A DNA stretch of 64,000 nt, from NCBI RefSeq assembly GCF_030817835.1, contig NZ_JAUSZR010000001.1, positions 4,092,001 to 4,156,000 of the forward strand, read 5' to 3'. Of this stretch, positions 44,542 through 53,899 are shown piece after piece. The position numbers and the translations under genes are program-made. Source of the stretch: Pseudarthrobacter sp. W1I19. GTDB lineage: Bacteria; Actinomycetota; Actinomycetes; Actinomycetales; Micrococcaceae. Numbering within the stretch: the stretch's first letter is position 1; each line of letters begins with the position of its first letter. The notes under the pieces were generated by a model. That model did not search any database and was not told the origin of the DNA. It was given only the letters and a program-made list of their open reading frames with translations.

Positions 44542-44658
44542 CTCGCTACCTTCCCGGCCATCTTCGTCGGCCAAGTCCTGGCTGGCACGAAAATGTCAGA
44601 CCCCCATTAGAAGATATTGATATGGGCGATGGGCGACGGCGAGAGCAGGACAGCAGCG

Positions 44659-46155
44659 ATGGAGGGCATTCACGCCTCCACCGCCCGGCTTGATGCCCTG
44701 TTCCTCGAAGACGCCGTCCTGGGCACGGGCGGGGGCACCGATGTGGATATTTTGCAGCGGCAGTATGAGATCCGGTTGGAGCGGTTAGCGGTAACGAAGC
44801 AGCTGGAAGCCCAGATCGCCGCCGTCAAAGCCCGGGACGCATCCGAGGCCATCGAGATCCAGCACGCGATGATCCCGCCGGAAGCACGCGTGCATGAGCG
44901 GACTTACGCGGAGATGTCAGCGGTGGAGGAAATCGCCGGGGTCCTGACCATCAGCTCCCCCGCCGCCGGAGCGCTCGTCACCCAATCCCGGCAACTCGCC
45001 TCCCTGCCACCGGCCATGGACGCCCTCTCCGCCGGGACCATCTCCTGGCAGCACGCCAAAATCATCGCCGACGAAACCGACAGCCTCGACCCAACCGGCG
45101 CGGCCGCCCTCGTAGAGCACGTCCTGAACCCCAACCCTGCCCGCGGAGCCGCCGCCGGCGACCTGGTCCCCGGACGGTTCCGGAACAGAGTCCGGAACTG
45201 GCGCGAACGCCACCACCCAGAATCCCTGGAGAAACGCCACGCCAAGTGCGCCGCGGACCGGCGGATGGAATACACCCCGGACCGCGACGGCATGGCCTGG
45301 GTTTCCCTTTACATCCCCGCGCACCAGGGCTCAGCCATCTGGAACCGCACCACCGCCCTCGCCCGCGGCCTCCAAGGCCCCGACGAACCCCGCACCATCA
45401 CCCAACTCCGCCCCGACATCGCCGCCAGCCTGCTCCTCCGCGCAGGAACCGCAATTCACCCCGGCCCGGAAACCAGCACACAAGAAAGCAACACAGGACA
45501 AAGCGGCGCGGGACAAGGCAAGCCGGGTGAAACCCACGCAGGTGCCGGCTTGGGCAACGTCCCGGCACCCAAGGTGGACGTCCTGGTGACCGTGCCGGTA
45601 CTCGCCCTGTTCGGCATCAAAGACGAACCGGCAAACCTGGACGGTTACGGTCCAATCCCTGCCTCGATGGCCCGCAGGCTCGTTGCTAACGGCGCCTCCT
45701 CGTTCTACCGGGTGCTGGTGGATCCGCGGGACGGGGCGCCGCTGGAAATTGGCCGCACCAACTACCGGCTCACCAAAGCCATGAAAAAAGCCCTGCAGCT
45801 CAGGGACGGCAGATGCGCCTTCCCCGGCTGCAACAACCCGTCCCTGGACAACGAGGCAGACCACCTCACCGCGTGGCAACACGGCGGCACCACCGGAATC
45901 AGCAACCTGGCCCAGCTCTGCCCGAAACACCACCGTCTCAAACACAACAGCGGCTGGACACCAACAACGGCAACACGGAACGAACCACCCGGCTGGACCT
46001 CACCCACCGGCCGCCACTACAAAGCCGAACAGCCCGACCACCAACCACCCCAATGGCCACCCGGACTCCTGACCCGCGCAACGGAAGCACAGAGGCTCCG
46101 ACCGGTCGAAGAAAGCCAATTCGAAAATGCCCTCGTAGCCTTGCTATCGGGCTAA
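44659..46155 (+). CDS. DUF222 / HNH endonuclease domain protein
   Basis: A 498-residue protein of the family that includes the mycobacterial 13E12 repeat proteins. The N-terminal DUF222 part is helical (TRLDALFLED.. to VRNWRERHHPESLEKRHAK), a Gly/Thr/Ser-rich linker follows (about residues 270-310), and the C-terminal HNH nuclease has CAFPGCNNPSLDNEADHL with its zinc Cys pair and catalytic region, then CPKHHRLKHNSGW. Several copies are common in Micrococcales genomes, and a role in mobility or defence is suspected but unproven. I use ATG 44659 with AGGA eight bases upstream; ATG 44629 or TTG 44617 would lengthen it. Confidence 0.9.
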   Translation: MEGIHASTARLDALFLEDAVLGTGGGTDVDILQRQYEIRLERLAVTKQLEAQIAAVKARDASEAIEIQHAMIPPEARVHERTYAEMSAVEEIAGVLTISSPAAGALVTQSRQLASLPPAMDALSAGTISWQHAKIIADETDSLDPTGAAALVEHVLNPNPARGAAAGDLVPGRFRNRVRNWRERHHPESLEKRHAKCAADRRMEYTPDRDGMAWVSLYIPAHQGSAIWNRTTALARGLQGPDEPRTITQLRPDIAASLLLRAGTAIHPGPETSTQESNTGQSGAGQGKPGETHAGAGLGNVPAPKVDVLVTVPVLALFGIKDEPANLDGYGPIPASMARRLVANGASSFYRVLVDPRDGAPLEIGRTNYRLTKAMKKALQLRDGRCAFPGCNNPSLDNEADHLTAWQHGGTTGISNLAQLCPKHHRLKHNSGWTPTTATRNEPPGWTSPTGRHYKAEQPDHQPPQWPPGLLTRATEAQRLRPVEESQFENALVALLSG

Positions 46156-46218
46156 GGTCGGCCGCAGAGATTGCCTTGGGCTGCACACCGGCACCCCGCT
46201 GGCACATTCAACTTAGCT

Positions 46219-46890
46219 TTAGCGGTGGTGCTCGATCAGCCAACCGGCCATCTGTTGGGCGCGCTTGGCTGCCTGCATGTCGCCCTCGGTGGCGGAGATG
46301 ATGGAGCCCTTCATCAGGATGTGCCACGACCGTGCGAACTCGTCCGGACGCTGCAGCCCGGCTTCTTCAGCCAGGGCCTGGACGTGTCCCCGGATCTTCG
46401 CAAGGTAGTCGATGCTGGCCTGGCCCAGCGGGTGTGCCGGACCCATCTCCAGCAGGACGTTGATGAAGGAGCAGGCCTCGAAGTCCTCGCGCAGGAACCA
46501 GTCTCCGAAGACGTCGAAAATGGCCAACAGCTGCTCGGTGGGCGTATTTCCGCGGCGCCGGGCTTCGGAGACGATCGCCTCTACAGTCCACTGTTTGTCC
46601 CGCTGTTCGAGGAAGGCCAGGACCAGGGAGTCCTTCGAGGGGAAATGACGATAGAACGTGGCCTTTGCTACCCCGGACCGTTCAATCAGTTCATTCACGC
46701 CGACATCCCGGACGCCTCGGCGGGAGAAAAGCTCATAAGCCACCGTCATGATCCTGGCCACGGACTTGGCGGCAGCACTCTCCGGAGCGGGCGGTTCAGC
46801 AACCACAGGCGCATGAACGGCCACTGTAGGCTCGGCTGACAATGCCTGGTCAAGCGCATTGACTGCTGGATACTCCGCTTCTGGATTCAT
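46219..46890 (-). CDS. TetR-family transcriptional repressor
   Basis: A 223-residue TetR regulator with an unusual 40-residue Ala/Pro/Val-rich N-terminal extension before the helix-turn-helix. The DNA-binding domain spans about residues 41-90 (IMTVAYELFSRRGVRDVGVN, then GVAKATFYRHFPSKDSLV), followed by a helical ligand domain (ACSFINVLLEMGPAHPLGQA). It converges on the HNH gene. A palindrome AGACCGGTCT 34 bases before its start is probably its own operator. The divergent 88-codon gene may be its other target. Confidence 0.92.
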   Translation of the reverse strand: MNPEAEYPAVNALDQALSAEPTVAVHAPVVAEPPAPESAAAKSVARIMTVAYELFSRRGVRDVGVNELIERSGVAKATFYRHFPSKDSLVLAFLEQRDKQWTVEAIVSEARRRGNTPTEQLLAIFDVFGDWFLREDFEACSFINVLLEMGPAHPLGQASIDYLAKIRGHVQALAEEAGLQRPDEFARSWHILMKGSIISATEGDMQAAKRAQQMAGWLIEHHR

Positions 46891-46923
46891 GACAATTCCA
46901 GTTTACCGCCGTGAGGGGAAGAC

Positions 46924-46933
46924 AGACCGGTCT
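46924..46933. promoter_or_regulatory. Likely TetR operator
   Basis: AGACCGGTCT is a perfect 10-bp palindrome between the divergent TetR gene and a small hypothetical gene. The ACCGGT core is frequent in TetR-family operators, and the position suits autorepression. Confidence 0.55.
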
Positions 46934-47022
46934 TTCCCGCTGTAGTGTTCCCTTACGCGCAGTGCTTACTACGCCGCAGGGGCCAGCCCACCGGCCGCTC
47001 GGATTGGTGCAAGGAGGCTCCT

Positions 47023-47289
47023 ATGTCAGCAGAGCGGATGTTCCAAAGCGTGCCCTCGGATCCCGACCCGTGGATGAGTGGCGACACTCCGGCCGAGATC
47101 CGTCAGTTCGCCATCGAGTCACTTCGATGGCAGGCCCAAGAGATCATCGACGAGATCCTCTGCAGCCACGAACCGGGCGAAGAGCTCGCCAGGGCGAGGC
47201 TCCGCCGCTGTGTCGCCCGGAACCCGGGCCGTCCAGAACGGGCGCTCCTCGAACAGTTGATGACCAGCCGCGGCCGGCCAGGAATCTAG
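47023..47289 (+). CDS. Small hypothetical protein (88 aa)
   Basis: ATG 47023 has a near-perfect AAGGAGG ribosome-binding site five bases upstream, which makes translation likely. The protein (MSAERMFQSVPSDPDPWMSG, then EIRQFAIESLRWQAQEIIDE) is hydrophilic, helical and ends basic. It has no signal peptide or recognised domain. It is divergent from the TetR gene with the palindrome AGACCGGTCT between them, so it may be controlled by that repressor. Confidence 0.65.
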   Translation: MSAERMFQSVPSDPDPWMSGDTPAEIRQFAIESLRWQAQEIIDEILCSHEPGEELARARLRRCVARNPGRPERALLEQLMTSRGRPGI

Positions 47290-47409
47290 CGCAGATACCC
47301 CAGCAGATACTGCGGCCAGCCAGCCCCGCGGCCCGGAAAACTTCCGTGTGCGCAACGGGTTCCAGGAACACACAAGCGCTAGGAGCTCAAGCAGGGGAAT
47401 GCGCTGGCG

Positions 47410-48342
47410 CTAGGAGCTCAGCGGCATATTGTCGATCAGCCGCACCGGGCCCACCTTCGCCGCGATGAGAGCCAAAGCCTCGCCCCGGAACGGCGTCTCC
47501 CGGCAGTTCTCCGCCAAGGGCTCAAGCGTGTCAGGATCCACCACATCGAAGTAGTCCAGCGCCACCAGGGGTCGCGACTCCACCATCGCCTGCGCAGACT
47601 CCAGGTCCAGCGGCTCCCGCGCAGCTGCCCGCTCCTCAAGCAGCCGCAGCGCCCGCGACAGCACCAGCGCAGCCTCGCGCTCGTCGTCGGACAGGAAGCG
47701 GTTGCGGCTGGAGAGCGCCAGCCCGTCGGCTGACCGGACGGTGGGCACGCCTACGATCTCCACCGGGAAATTCAGGTCCGTCACCATCCGCCGGACCAGC
47801 GCCAACTGCTGGGCGTCCTTTTGGCCGAAGTAGGCGCGGTAGGCCGGGAGGCCGCCCGGCGCCCCCTTGCTATGTGCCCCCTTACCAGCGGACAGCCCGG
47901 CGCCGGGGGTTCCGTAATGCAGCAGCTTGGCCACTACGGTGAGGGCGCCGTCGAAGTGGCCTGGCCGGGAGGCTCCTTCCCACTTCTCCCCGAGCCTTCC
48001 AGAGGTGATCCGCACCAGCGGCTCGCCGCCGGGATAGACCTCCTCCACGGACGGGGCAAAAGCCAAGTCCACGCCCTGCGCTTCCAGCAACGCGAGGTCG
48101 GCATCCAACGTCCGCGGATAGCGGTCCAGGTCGGTGGCATCACCGAACTGCAGCGGATTGACGAAGATGGTGGCCACCACTACGTCGTTCTGCCCGGCGG
48201 CGGTCCGCGCCAGGGCTGCATGACCCTCGTGGAGTGCGCCCATGGTGGGCACCAGGCCCTGGGAGGTTCCGCTTTTGTCGGTAAGGAGCCGGGCGCTCTG
48301 CGCATGCAGGTCGGCCACTGTTGTGACGAGTTTGATGGGCAT
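47410..48342 (-). CDS. panC: Pantothenate synthetase
   Basis: A 310-residue enzyme that joins pantoate and beta-alanine with ATP, the last step of vitamin B5 synthesis. The nucleotidyl-transferase signature is [14 protein letters not shown] (H38 and H41), the pantoate site is [11 protein letters not shown], and the KMSKS-like loop is [10 protein letters not shown]. There is a Gly-rich insert of about 20 residues ([20 protein letters not shown]) before the conserved [10 protein letters not shown]. It lies two bases after a DUF2520 gene, as in many actinobacteria. Confidence 0.95.
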   Translation of the reverse strand: MPIKLVTTVADLHAQSARLLTDKSGTSQGLVPTMGALHEGHAALARTAAGQNDVVVATIFVNPLQFGDATDLDRYPRTLDADLALLEAQGVDLAFAPSVEEVYPGGEPLVRITSGRLGEKWEGASRPGHFDGALTVVAKLLHYGTPGAGLSAGKGAHSKGAPGGLPAYRAYFGQKDAQQLALVRRMVTDLNFPVEIVGVPTVRSADGLALSSRNRFLSDDEREAALVLSRALRLLEERAAAREPLDLESAQAMVESRPLVALDYFDVVDPDTLEPLAENCRETPFRGEALALIAAKVGPVRLIDNMPLSS

Positions 48343-48344
48343 CT

Positions 48345-49238
48345 TCAGTCTTCCTCCGGTTCCAAGGCCTTGCGCAGTTCCCCCAGCTGGTCGGGTTTCA
48401 GCAGCCCGCGCCCCTCGGCGCGGAGGGCTGTGGCGCGCGCCATCGCAAGGTAAGCAGCCAGCACATCGCCCTGCCGTCCGCCGTCGAACTCCCGCAGGGC
48501 CTCCGCGTGGGCTTTCACGGTTCCCACATCGCCCCGCGCCACCGGCCCGGTCAGGGCGGACTCCCCCGACGCCAGCGCGTTCTCCAGGGTGGCCCGCAAC
48601 AACGGGCCCAGCATCCGCTCGGGCATTTCGACGCCAACATCACGCAACAGCTCGGAAGCCTGAGCCACAAGGGTCACCAGATGGTTTGAACCGTGCGCCA
48701 GGGCTGCGTGGTAAAGGGTCCGGTCGGCCTCGGCAATGGCCACTGGTTCGGCGCCCATCTCGACCACCAGCGCCTGCGCTATGGGCAGCATGGCGGCATC
48801 CGCGGTGACCCCGAACGTGCAGTCCAGCAGCCGGGTCAGGTCCAGGCTCATCCCCGTGAAAGTCATCGCAGGATGCAGCGCCAACGGGACGGCTCCGGCC
48901 GCGCGCACCGGACGCAGCACCCCCACCCCGAACCGCCCGGATGTGTGTGCAACCAGCTGGCCGGGCTGCCAGGCGCCGAGTTTGGCCAGCCCATCCACCA
49001 GGCCGGGCAAGGCGTCGTCGGGCACGGCCAGCAGCACCAGTTCCGCCCGCTCCACGATTTCCTGGATTTCCAGGACGGGCACGCCGGGCAGCAGCGTCTC
49101 CGCGCGTTCACGGCTGGCGTCCGAAACAGCTGAGACTCCGACGACGGCGTGTTCGGCTGCGCGGAGGGCCGCGCCGAGTACAGCGCCCACCTTGCCCGCA
49201 CCGATGATTCCGACGCCGAGGCGCCCGGGCTTAGCCAT
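48345..49238 (-). CDS. Rossmann-fold / DUF2520 dehydrogenase-like protein
   Basis: A 297-residue protein. The N-terminal Rossmann domain binds NAD(P) ([28 protein letters not shown]), followed by the helical DUF2520 domain ([39 protein letters not shown]). The layout resembles ketopantoate reductase and pyrroline carboxylate reductase. Coupling to panC (gap of two bases) suggests a role in pantoate supply, perhaps replacing PanE; this is inference. Its ATG overlaps the end of the PH-domain gene by eight bases. Confidence 0.9.
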   Translation of the reverse strand: MAKPGRLGVGIIGAGKVGAVLGAALRAAEHAVVGVSAVSDASRERAETLLPGVPVLEIQEIVERAELVLLAVPDDALPGLVDGLAKLGAWQPGQLVAHTSGRFGVGVLRPVRAAGAVPLALHPAMTFTGMSLDLTRLLDCTFGVTADAAMLPIAQALVVEMGAEPVAIAEADRTLYHAALAHGSNHLVTLVAQASELLRDVGVEMPERMLGPLLRATLENALASGESALTGPVARGDVGTVKAHAEALREFDGGRQGDVLAAYLAMARATALRAEGRGLLKPDQLGELRKALEPEED

Positions 49239-50934
49239 GATGCCGGCCTTTCTGGGTTGGGATCGGGGTTTCGGCAGGCTCAACCGCCGGCTTCCGCTCA
49301 GCGACAAGCTCGGGCCCGGAGACGGGCTTACCCGGAAGGCCCGCATCACCGAGCAGGGTGCCAGGGGCCACCTGGGCCAGCCATTGTTCAGTGGTCTGCC
49401 GCTTACGGGCAAGCCTCGCCCGGGCGGACTGGGCGTCAAAAAGCGCGAGTGCCTGCTCCTCGCTTGCCTGCCGCAAGCGCGGCGTAACCGGCCCAACAGT
49501 GGTGTGCAGTACCAGGTCAGCCACGCGGAACCGGCGCGCCAGCGGGCCCTGGTGCAGTGCCAGGGACTGGGTCCGCTGGTGCGGCACCATTGTCAGCTCC
49601 CGCCACCAGCGGCCGGACCGGATCAGCAGCGCGGTGTCCGTGGCGGCAAAACCGTTCCGGCGCCACCCCAACGGCGCAAGCAGGCGGGCCCTGCGCGGCG
49701 TGGTGACGAATCCGCCGTCGGAATCCAGGCCATGGAGCCCTGCGCCGAAGACGGCGGCAGGATCCGGGGTGCCGGGATCCGGAAGCACCAGCGCAAGGAT
49801 CGCCATCACGTCTTCCAGCCTGCCCACCGGCAGGAGCGTGGTCCGGGCGGATCCCTCGGCAGCGTTCTCGACGCCGCCGTACCCGGCCACATTGACCTGA
49901 ATCCGGTACCAGCCCAGTGCCCGCCACAATGGAGGCTGGCCGATCCTTAATGCCTGGATCCGGCCCGGCGGAAGCGTCTGGGCCTGGGTGTCCAGCAGCC
50001 CGTAGCGGAGCCGGATGCCGTCCGGCGAGATGGCCGCAGTGAAGTTGTAGCCCTTGTTGAACAGGTTCCAGTAGCTTGCCGCCAGGCCCAGGGCAGCTGG
50101 AATCAGGTAGAAGTAGAAACCGCGGTTGTCGGTGACGGCCGAAAGAACAACGGACGCCACCCCGCCCAGCAGCACAAAGACGCTTTGCTCACTGAGCAGC
50201 AGGGAACCGATAAGGCGCGACGGCGGCACCGCCAGTACCGGGTATTCCGGCGCCTCGGGTGCCGGCTCGTCAGGGCGGGACGGGTCCACGGCCACGCCGG
50301 CGGCGCGCGCCAGGATGGTGGCGCGGAGCTGGCGGGCTTCGTCCATGGTGAGGTAGGCAAGGCGTACGGCGGATTCCCCCGCGTCGGCCACCTCGAATTT
50401 GAGCTCGGCCAGGCCGAAGATCCGCGCCAGCAGGGGCTGCTCAATGTCGATGGCCTGCACGCGGTCCAGCCGTGCCTGGCGCTGCTGCCGGAAAATGAAG
50501 CCGGTGTTCACCCGGACGTAGCCTCCGGACACCTGGTATTTAGTGAAGTACCAGGTGAGGATGAAACCCAGCACCGCGATGGCCAGCATGATGCCGCCAC
50601 CGGCCAGCAGCCAAGGCGCCCGGCCGGCGAACTCGTCCTCCATGATCGGCCGTCCCTGCAGCGCCCGCTCAAAAACGTCCCGGCCGAAAAAGAAGCCGAT
50701 GGCCGCCAGTGCCACCCAACCACGCACAAAAGGTGACGCCGGGTGCACACGCAGCCATTCGCCGTCGGCCGCCGTGCCAGGAACACCATCGGGAACGATG
50801 CCTGGCGCGGCATGGGGAGTTGCGCCTGGAGCGTTGCCCGGTGCAGCCCCCGGCTGAGCAGGAGGAGCGGCGCTTTCAGGGGCGGGGGCTGTGACGGGAG
50901 CGCCGGGCTCCGGACGCGCTCCCTCTGCCGTCAC
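49231..50934 (-). CDS. Membrane protein with bacterial PH domains (YdbT-like)
   Basis: A 567-residue protein. An Ala/Pro/Gly-rich N-terminus (residues 1-70) is followed by paired membrane segments (GWVALAAIGFFFG, LLAGGGIMLAIAVLGFILTWYF, SVFVLLGGVASVVLSAV, FYFYLIPAALGLAASYW) and three PH-like blocks (GGYVRVNTGFIFRQQRQARL, GIRLRYGLLDTQAQTLPPGR, LIRSGRWWRELTMVPHQRTQ). It begins at GTG 50934, overlapping the previous PH gene by four bases, and is its probable partner at the membrane. Its last coding 30 bases or so include a copy of a genomic repeat seen at 63193. Function is unknown. Confidence 0.88.
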   Translation of the reverse strand: MTAEGARPEPGAPVTAPAPESAAPPAQPGAAPGNAPGATPHAAPGIVPDGVPGTAADGEWLRVHPASPFVRGWVALAAIGFFFGRDVFERALQGRPIMEDEFAGRAPWLLAGGGIMLAIAVLGFILTWYFTKYQVSGGYVRVNTGFIFRQQRQARLDRVQAIDIEQPLLARIFGLAELKFEVADAGESAVRLAYLTMDEARQLRATILARAAGVAVDPSRPDEPAPEAPEYPVLAVPPSRLIGSLLLSEQSVFVLLGGVASVVLSAVTDNRGFYFYLIPAALGLAASYWNLFNKGYNFTAAISPDGIRLRYGLLDTQAQTLPPGRIQALRIGQPPLWRALGWYRIQVNVAGYGGVENAAEGSARTTLLPVGRLEDVMAILALVLPDPGTPDPAAVFGAGLHGLDSDGGFVTTPRRARLLAPLGWRRNGFAATDTALLIRSGRWWRELTMVPHQRTQSLALHQGPLARRFRVADLVLHTTVGPVTPRLRQASEEQALALFDAQSARARLARKRQTTEQWLAQVAPGTLLGDAGLPGKPVSGPELVAERKPAVEPAETPIPTQKGRHHG

Positions 50935-51443
50935 AGTCCAGCCAGCCTGGCTTCGCCCCGCGCCGCGAGCTGTTCGCGGAGGCGTGCCCCTTCCGCCGCT
51001 GGCAGCCCGGGGATGTGCGCGCGGGTCCCCGGCGAGGCGGTGTGAAGCTTCAAGGTGCACAGGCCCAGCCCGCGCTCAACCGGTCCCACGCCGATGTCCA
51101 CGTACTGCATGCGGCCGTAGGGGACGGCCATGGTGCGCTGGAAAAAGATCCCGGTCCTGATGAGCAGGTCGTCGTCCCGTTCCGCATAGCCGATGGCGCG
51201 GACCTGCCGCGGGATCAGCACCAGCCTCCACAGCGCCAGGACCAGCGCCACGGTGGGCACCGTGATGGCCAGCCACAATGGCGGCCACTTCCACACCTTC
51301 AGGAGGACAAACAGCAGCGGCAGGGACAGCAGGAGCACCGTGATGAGGTTCGCCAGCGCCCACTCCACCAGCCGGACGGTGACGTATTTTGGTGATACGC
51401 GCTGCCAGATGATGCCCGGCGGGTCAATCGCCCCGGTATGCAT
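50931..51443 (-). CDS. Small PH-domain membrane protein (YdbS-like)
   Basis: A 170-residue protein. Two membrane segments (LANLITVLLLSLPLLFVLL and LWLAITVPTVALVLALWRLV) precede one bacterial PH domain (DDLLIRTGIFFQRTMAVPYG, MQYVDIGVGPVERGLGLCTL). The YdbS/YdbT-type pair with the next gene is typical. ATG 51443 lies inside the end of the DUF3180 gene (20-base overlap). The pair may help resist membrane-active compounds, as shown for yvdB/ydbS homologues in Bacillus; that role here is inference. Confidence 0.9.
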   Translation of the reverse strand: MHTGAIDPPGIIWQRVSPKYVTVRLVEWALANLITVLLLSLPLLFVLLKVWKWPPLWLAITVPTVALVLALWRLVLIPRQVRAIGYAERDDDLLIRTGIFFQRTMAVPYGRMQYVDIGVGPVERGLGLCTLKLHTASPGTRAHIPGLPAAEGARLREQLAARGEARLAGL

Positions 51444-51972
51444 ATTCGCCTTCCCCTGCGGCTTCGCCGCGTACCGATCGGCCCGGCTTCCCGTCTGTGC
51501 CGTTGGTGTCGCCGTCCTCCGGCGGGATCTTGCAGAACCGCTCCACAAGGAAGCCAACCACGATCATCACCAGTCCGCCGCCCGCCATCGCCAGCGCCAG
51601 CCAGGTAATGCTTTGGTTGCTGCGCAGGCTCCAGATCCGCAGCTGGTCCAGGAAGATTCCCACGTGCCAGCCCAGCAGGACCGTCCCCGCATAAGCGCAG
51701 GCCTGCGCGAGCACCAGGGTCCGGGCCGCGAGGAGCGGATCGAGCAGTGTCTTTTTCTTGGAGCTGTTGGGTTTGTTGCTGTTGCGCCACCGCAGGATCC
51801 TGATGCCAAGGATCAGGGTGATGGCCACAATCACGCCCATGGTGGCCAGCGCGGTGGCCGGCAGGACGGGAGTGGCCATGCCGTAGCGGCTGGTCACCAC
51901 CGTGGCCGACCAGCCCGCCACTGCCAAAATGACGCAGATCAGCATCAGGCGCAGCGGATTGAGGGGTTTCAT
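51424..51972 (-). CDS. DUF3180 membrane protein
   Basis: A 182-residue protein with four membrane segments (LMLICVILAVAGWSATVV, VLPATALATMGVIVAITLIL, LVLAQACAYAGTVLLGWHVG, ITWLALAMAGGGLVMIVVGF) and a charged C-terminal tail. This family is found almost always beside folK in actinobacteria; its function is unknown. The ATG overlaps the folK stop by four bases. Confidence 0.9.
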   Translation of the reverse strand: MKPLNPLRLMLICVILAVAGWSATVVTSRYGMATPVLPATALATMGVIVAITLILGIRILRWRNSNKPNSSKKKTLLDPLLAARTLVLAQACAYAGTVLLGWHVGIFLDQLRIWSLRSNQSITWLALAMAGGGLVMIVVGFLVERFCKIPPEDGDTNGTDGKPGRSVRGEAAGEGEYAYRGD

Positions 51973-52514
51973 CGCTCCTCCACAGCTCCTGCCGTGGGCA
52001 GGCCGTCGAAGTCGCCGAAGCCGTCGAACAGGGCAAGGTCGCCGAAATCATCAGCACGGGTGGCAAGGGCGCTGATGCGTTCACCGTTCAGCGTGGCTGC
52101 GGGTTCGATCAACGACCAGGGGTACAGGACGAAGGCGCGGGAAGCCGCGCGTGGATGCGGCAGGGTGAGGACAGGGTCATCACTGCGCAGATCGCCGTAA
52201 GTAATGATGTCGACGTCGAGCGTCCGGGGCCCCCAGCGCACCTCCCGCACGCGGTGGTGCTTGTTTTCCACCGACTGGCAGTGTTCCAGCAGCTCCTCCG
52301 GAGTGAGGCTGGCTTCGACGGTAATGACCATGTTCAGGAAGTCCGGCTGGTTCGGCGGACCGCCGACAGCCTTGGTCTGCACAATGGGCGAAACCGCGAG
52401 AAGGCGGATCTCGGGCGGGTCCACGAGGTCAGCGACGGCCTCGGTCAGGGTCTCATTACGCTCACCAAGGTTGCTGCCCAAGGCCAGCACCACCTTGGAA
52501 TACCCGGAGTTCAT
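51969..52514 (-). CDS. folK: 2-amino-4-hydroxy-6-hydroxymethyldihydropteridine pyrophosphokinase
   Basis: A 181-residue HPPK. It moves pyrophosphate from ATP to the pterin, the step before FolP. ALGSNLGERNETL opens the fold, NMVITVEASLTPEELL follows, and the HPPK signature RWGPRTLDVDII holds the metal-binding Asp pair. The C-terminal 25 residues (DFGDLALFDGFGDFDG) are acidic and not conserved. It overlaps folB by four bases at its start. Confidence 0.95.
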   Translation of the reverse strand: MNSGYSKVVLALGSNLGERNETLTEAVADLVDPPEIRLLAVSPIVQTKAVGGPPNQPDFLNMVITVEASLTPEELLEHCQSVENKHHRVREVRWGPRTLDVDIITYGDLRSDDPVLTLPHPRAASRAFVLYPWSLIEPAATLNGERISALATRADDFGDLALFDGFGDFDGLPTAGAVEER

Positions 52515-52960
52515 GCGGCTTCCCCCTGCGCTGGTTTCTCCCCGTTGTCCCGGCCCGGAGTGTCCCGGCCTGCGGTGACACCGCCTGCATCCCGGCGTGC
52601 GTCATTCCTTGCCCGGTGGACGCTGACCGCCACGTCGCCGAAGGGAACCTCGATGGGTGCCTGCGGTTTATGCACGGTAATGTCCACGGCCTCAAGCCGG
52701 AATTCGCTGAGCAGGCTGTCCGCGATCCGCACGGCAAGCGCCTCGATCAGGTTCAGCGGTTCGCCGGAAATCCATTCAGTAATACGCTGCGCAACCTCGC
52801 CGTAGTGCGCGGTGTCCCGGACATCGTCAGATTCCGCGGCCTTGGCGAAGTCCAGGTGGAGCACCGCGTCCACCACAAACGGCTGGCCGTCACGGCGTTC
52901 AAAATCAAAGACTCCGTGATGGCCGACGGCGGTGACACCGGTCAGCGTAATCCTGTCCAT
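52511..52960 (-). CDS. folB: Dihydroneopterin aldolase
   Basis: A 149-residue FolB. GVTAVGHHGVFDFERRDGQP holds the substrate-binding and proton-transfer residues and LNLIEALAVRIADSLL follows with the conserved Glu. The enzyme cleaves dihydroneopterin to the hydroxymethyl-pterin used by FolK. It has a hydrophilic C-terminal tail of about 30 residues. It starts eight bases after folP. Confidence 0.94.
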   Translation of the reverse strand: MDRITLTGVTAVGHHGVFDFERRDGQPFVVDAVLHLDFAKAAESDDVRDTAHYGEVAQRITEWISGEPLNLIEALAVRIADSLLSEFRLEAVDITVHKPQAPIEVPFGDVAVSVHRARNDARRDAGGVTAGRDTPGRDNGEKPAQGEAA

Positions 52961-52968
52961 CGCTGGGC

Positions 52969-53889
52969 CTACTGGCTGGTTCTTGGGGCGGCCATGCGCG
53001 CGGCAACCTTTACGGCGTCCAGGCTGGGGCCGACGTCGTGCACGCGCACTGCCCAGGCACCCCGGTACGCGCTGATGGCGGTGATGGCTGCGGTGGCGTC
53101 GTCGCGTTCCTGCGGCGCTGCGGTCTTGCCGGCAACGGTCAGGAGGGTGCCGAGGAAGCGTTTGCGGGACGCACCCACCAGGACCTTGTGGCCCAGGCTG
53201 TCCAGCTGGTCCAGGTTTTGCAGGAGTTCCCAGTTCTGGGCATCATTCTTAGCGAACCCCAGGCCTGGATCGATGATGATCTGGTCCGGGCTGACGCCGG
53301 CAGCATAAAGCTTGTCCCGCACTCCGGCCAGTTCGGCCACCACTTCGCCGGCAACGTCCTTGTACTCGGCCAGGGAGTTCATGGTGCGGGCGTCGCCGCG
53401 GCGGTGCGTGAGGATGTACGGGGCCTTGGAGGATGCCGCAAGCTCGGCCATTTCCGGTTCCATGGTGAGCCCGGAAACGTCATTGATGATGGCCGCTCCG
53501 GCGTTGAGCGCGGCCGCCGCCGTGACGGCGTGGATGGTATCGATGCTGACCAGGGCGCCGGCCTTCACCAGCGCCTCGATCACCGGAATCACGCGCCGCT
53601 GTTCTTCCTCAGGGCTGACGTCTTCCGCGCCGGGACGCGTGGATTCGCCTCCGACGTCGATGATGTCCGCTCCCGCATAGAACATCCGCAGCCCGGCGGC
53701 GATGGCGGAATCGGCCGTGGCGTGCTGGCCGCCGTCGCTGAAGGAGTCCGGCGTAACGTTCACGATGCCCATGACGAGCGTGCGGTCGGTGGGCAGGTCT
53801 TCGAAGCGGGCTGCCGGCCGCGGTTTGCGCAGGACGGGCAATGGCGAGGTTGCGGGGCCGGTTCCCGGCGCTGCAGCGAGTGAATCCAT
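52969..53889 (-). CDS. folP: Dihydropteroate synthase
   Basis: A 306-residue TIM-barrel enzyme that joins p-aminobenzoate to the pterin and is the target of sulfonamides. MGIVNVTPDSFSDGG binds the pterin pyrophosphate, DIIDVGGESTRPGA is the second signature, and IIIDPGLGFAKN plus VGASRKRFLG complete the site. The first 30 residues are Pro/Ala-rich and not conserved. The ribosome-binding site GGAAGG is 13 bases before the ATG, rather far. It starts ten bases after folE. Confidence 0.95.
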   Translation of the reverse strand: MDSLAAAPGTGPATSPLPVLRKPRPAARFEDLPTDRTLVMGIVNVTPDSFSDGGQHATADSAIAAGLRMFYAGADIIDVGGESTRPGAEDVSPEEEQRRVIPVIEALVKAGALVSIDTIHAVTAAAALNAGAAIINDVSGLTMEPEMAELAASSKAPYILTHRRGDARTMNSLAEYKDVAGEVVAELAGVRDKLYAAGVSPDQIIIDPGLGFAKNDAQNWELLQNLDQLDSLGHKVLVGASRKRFLGTLLTVAGKTAAPQERDDATAAITAISAYRGAWAVRVHDVGPSLDAVKVAARMAAPRTSQ

Positions 53890-53899
53890 GGTCTGTTGA

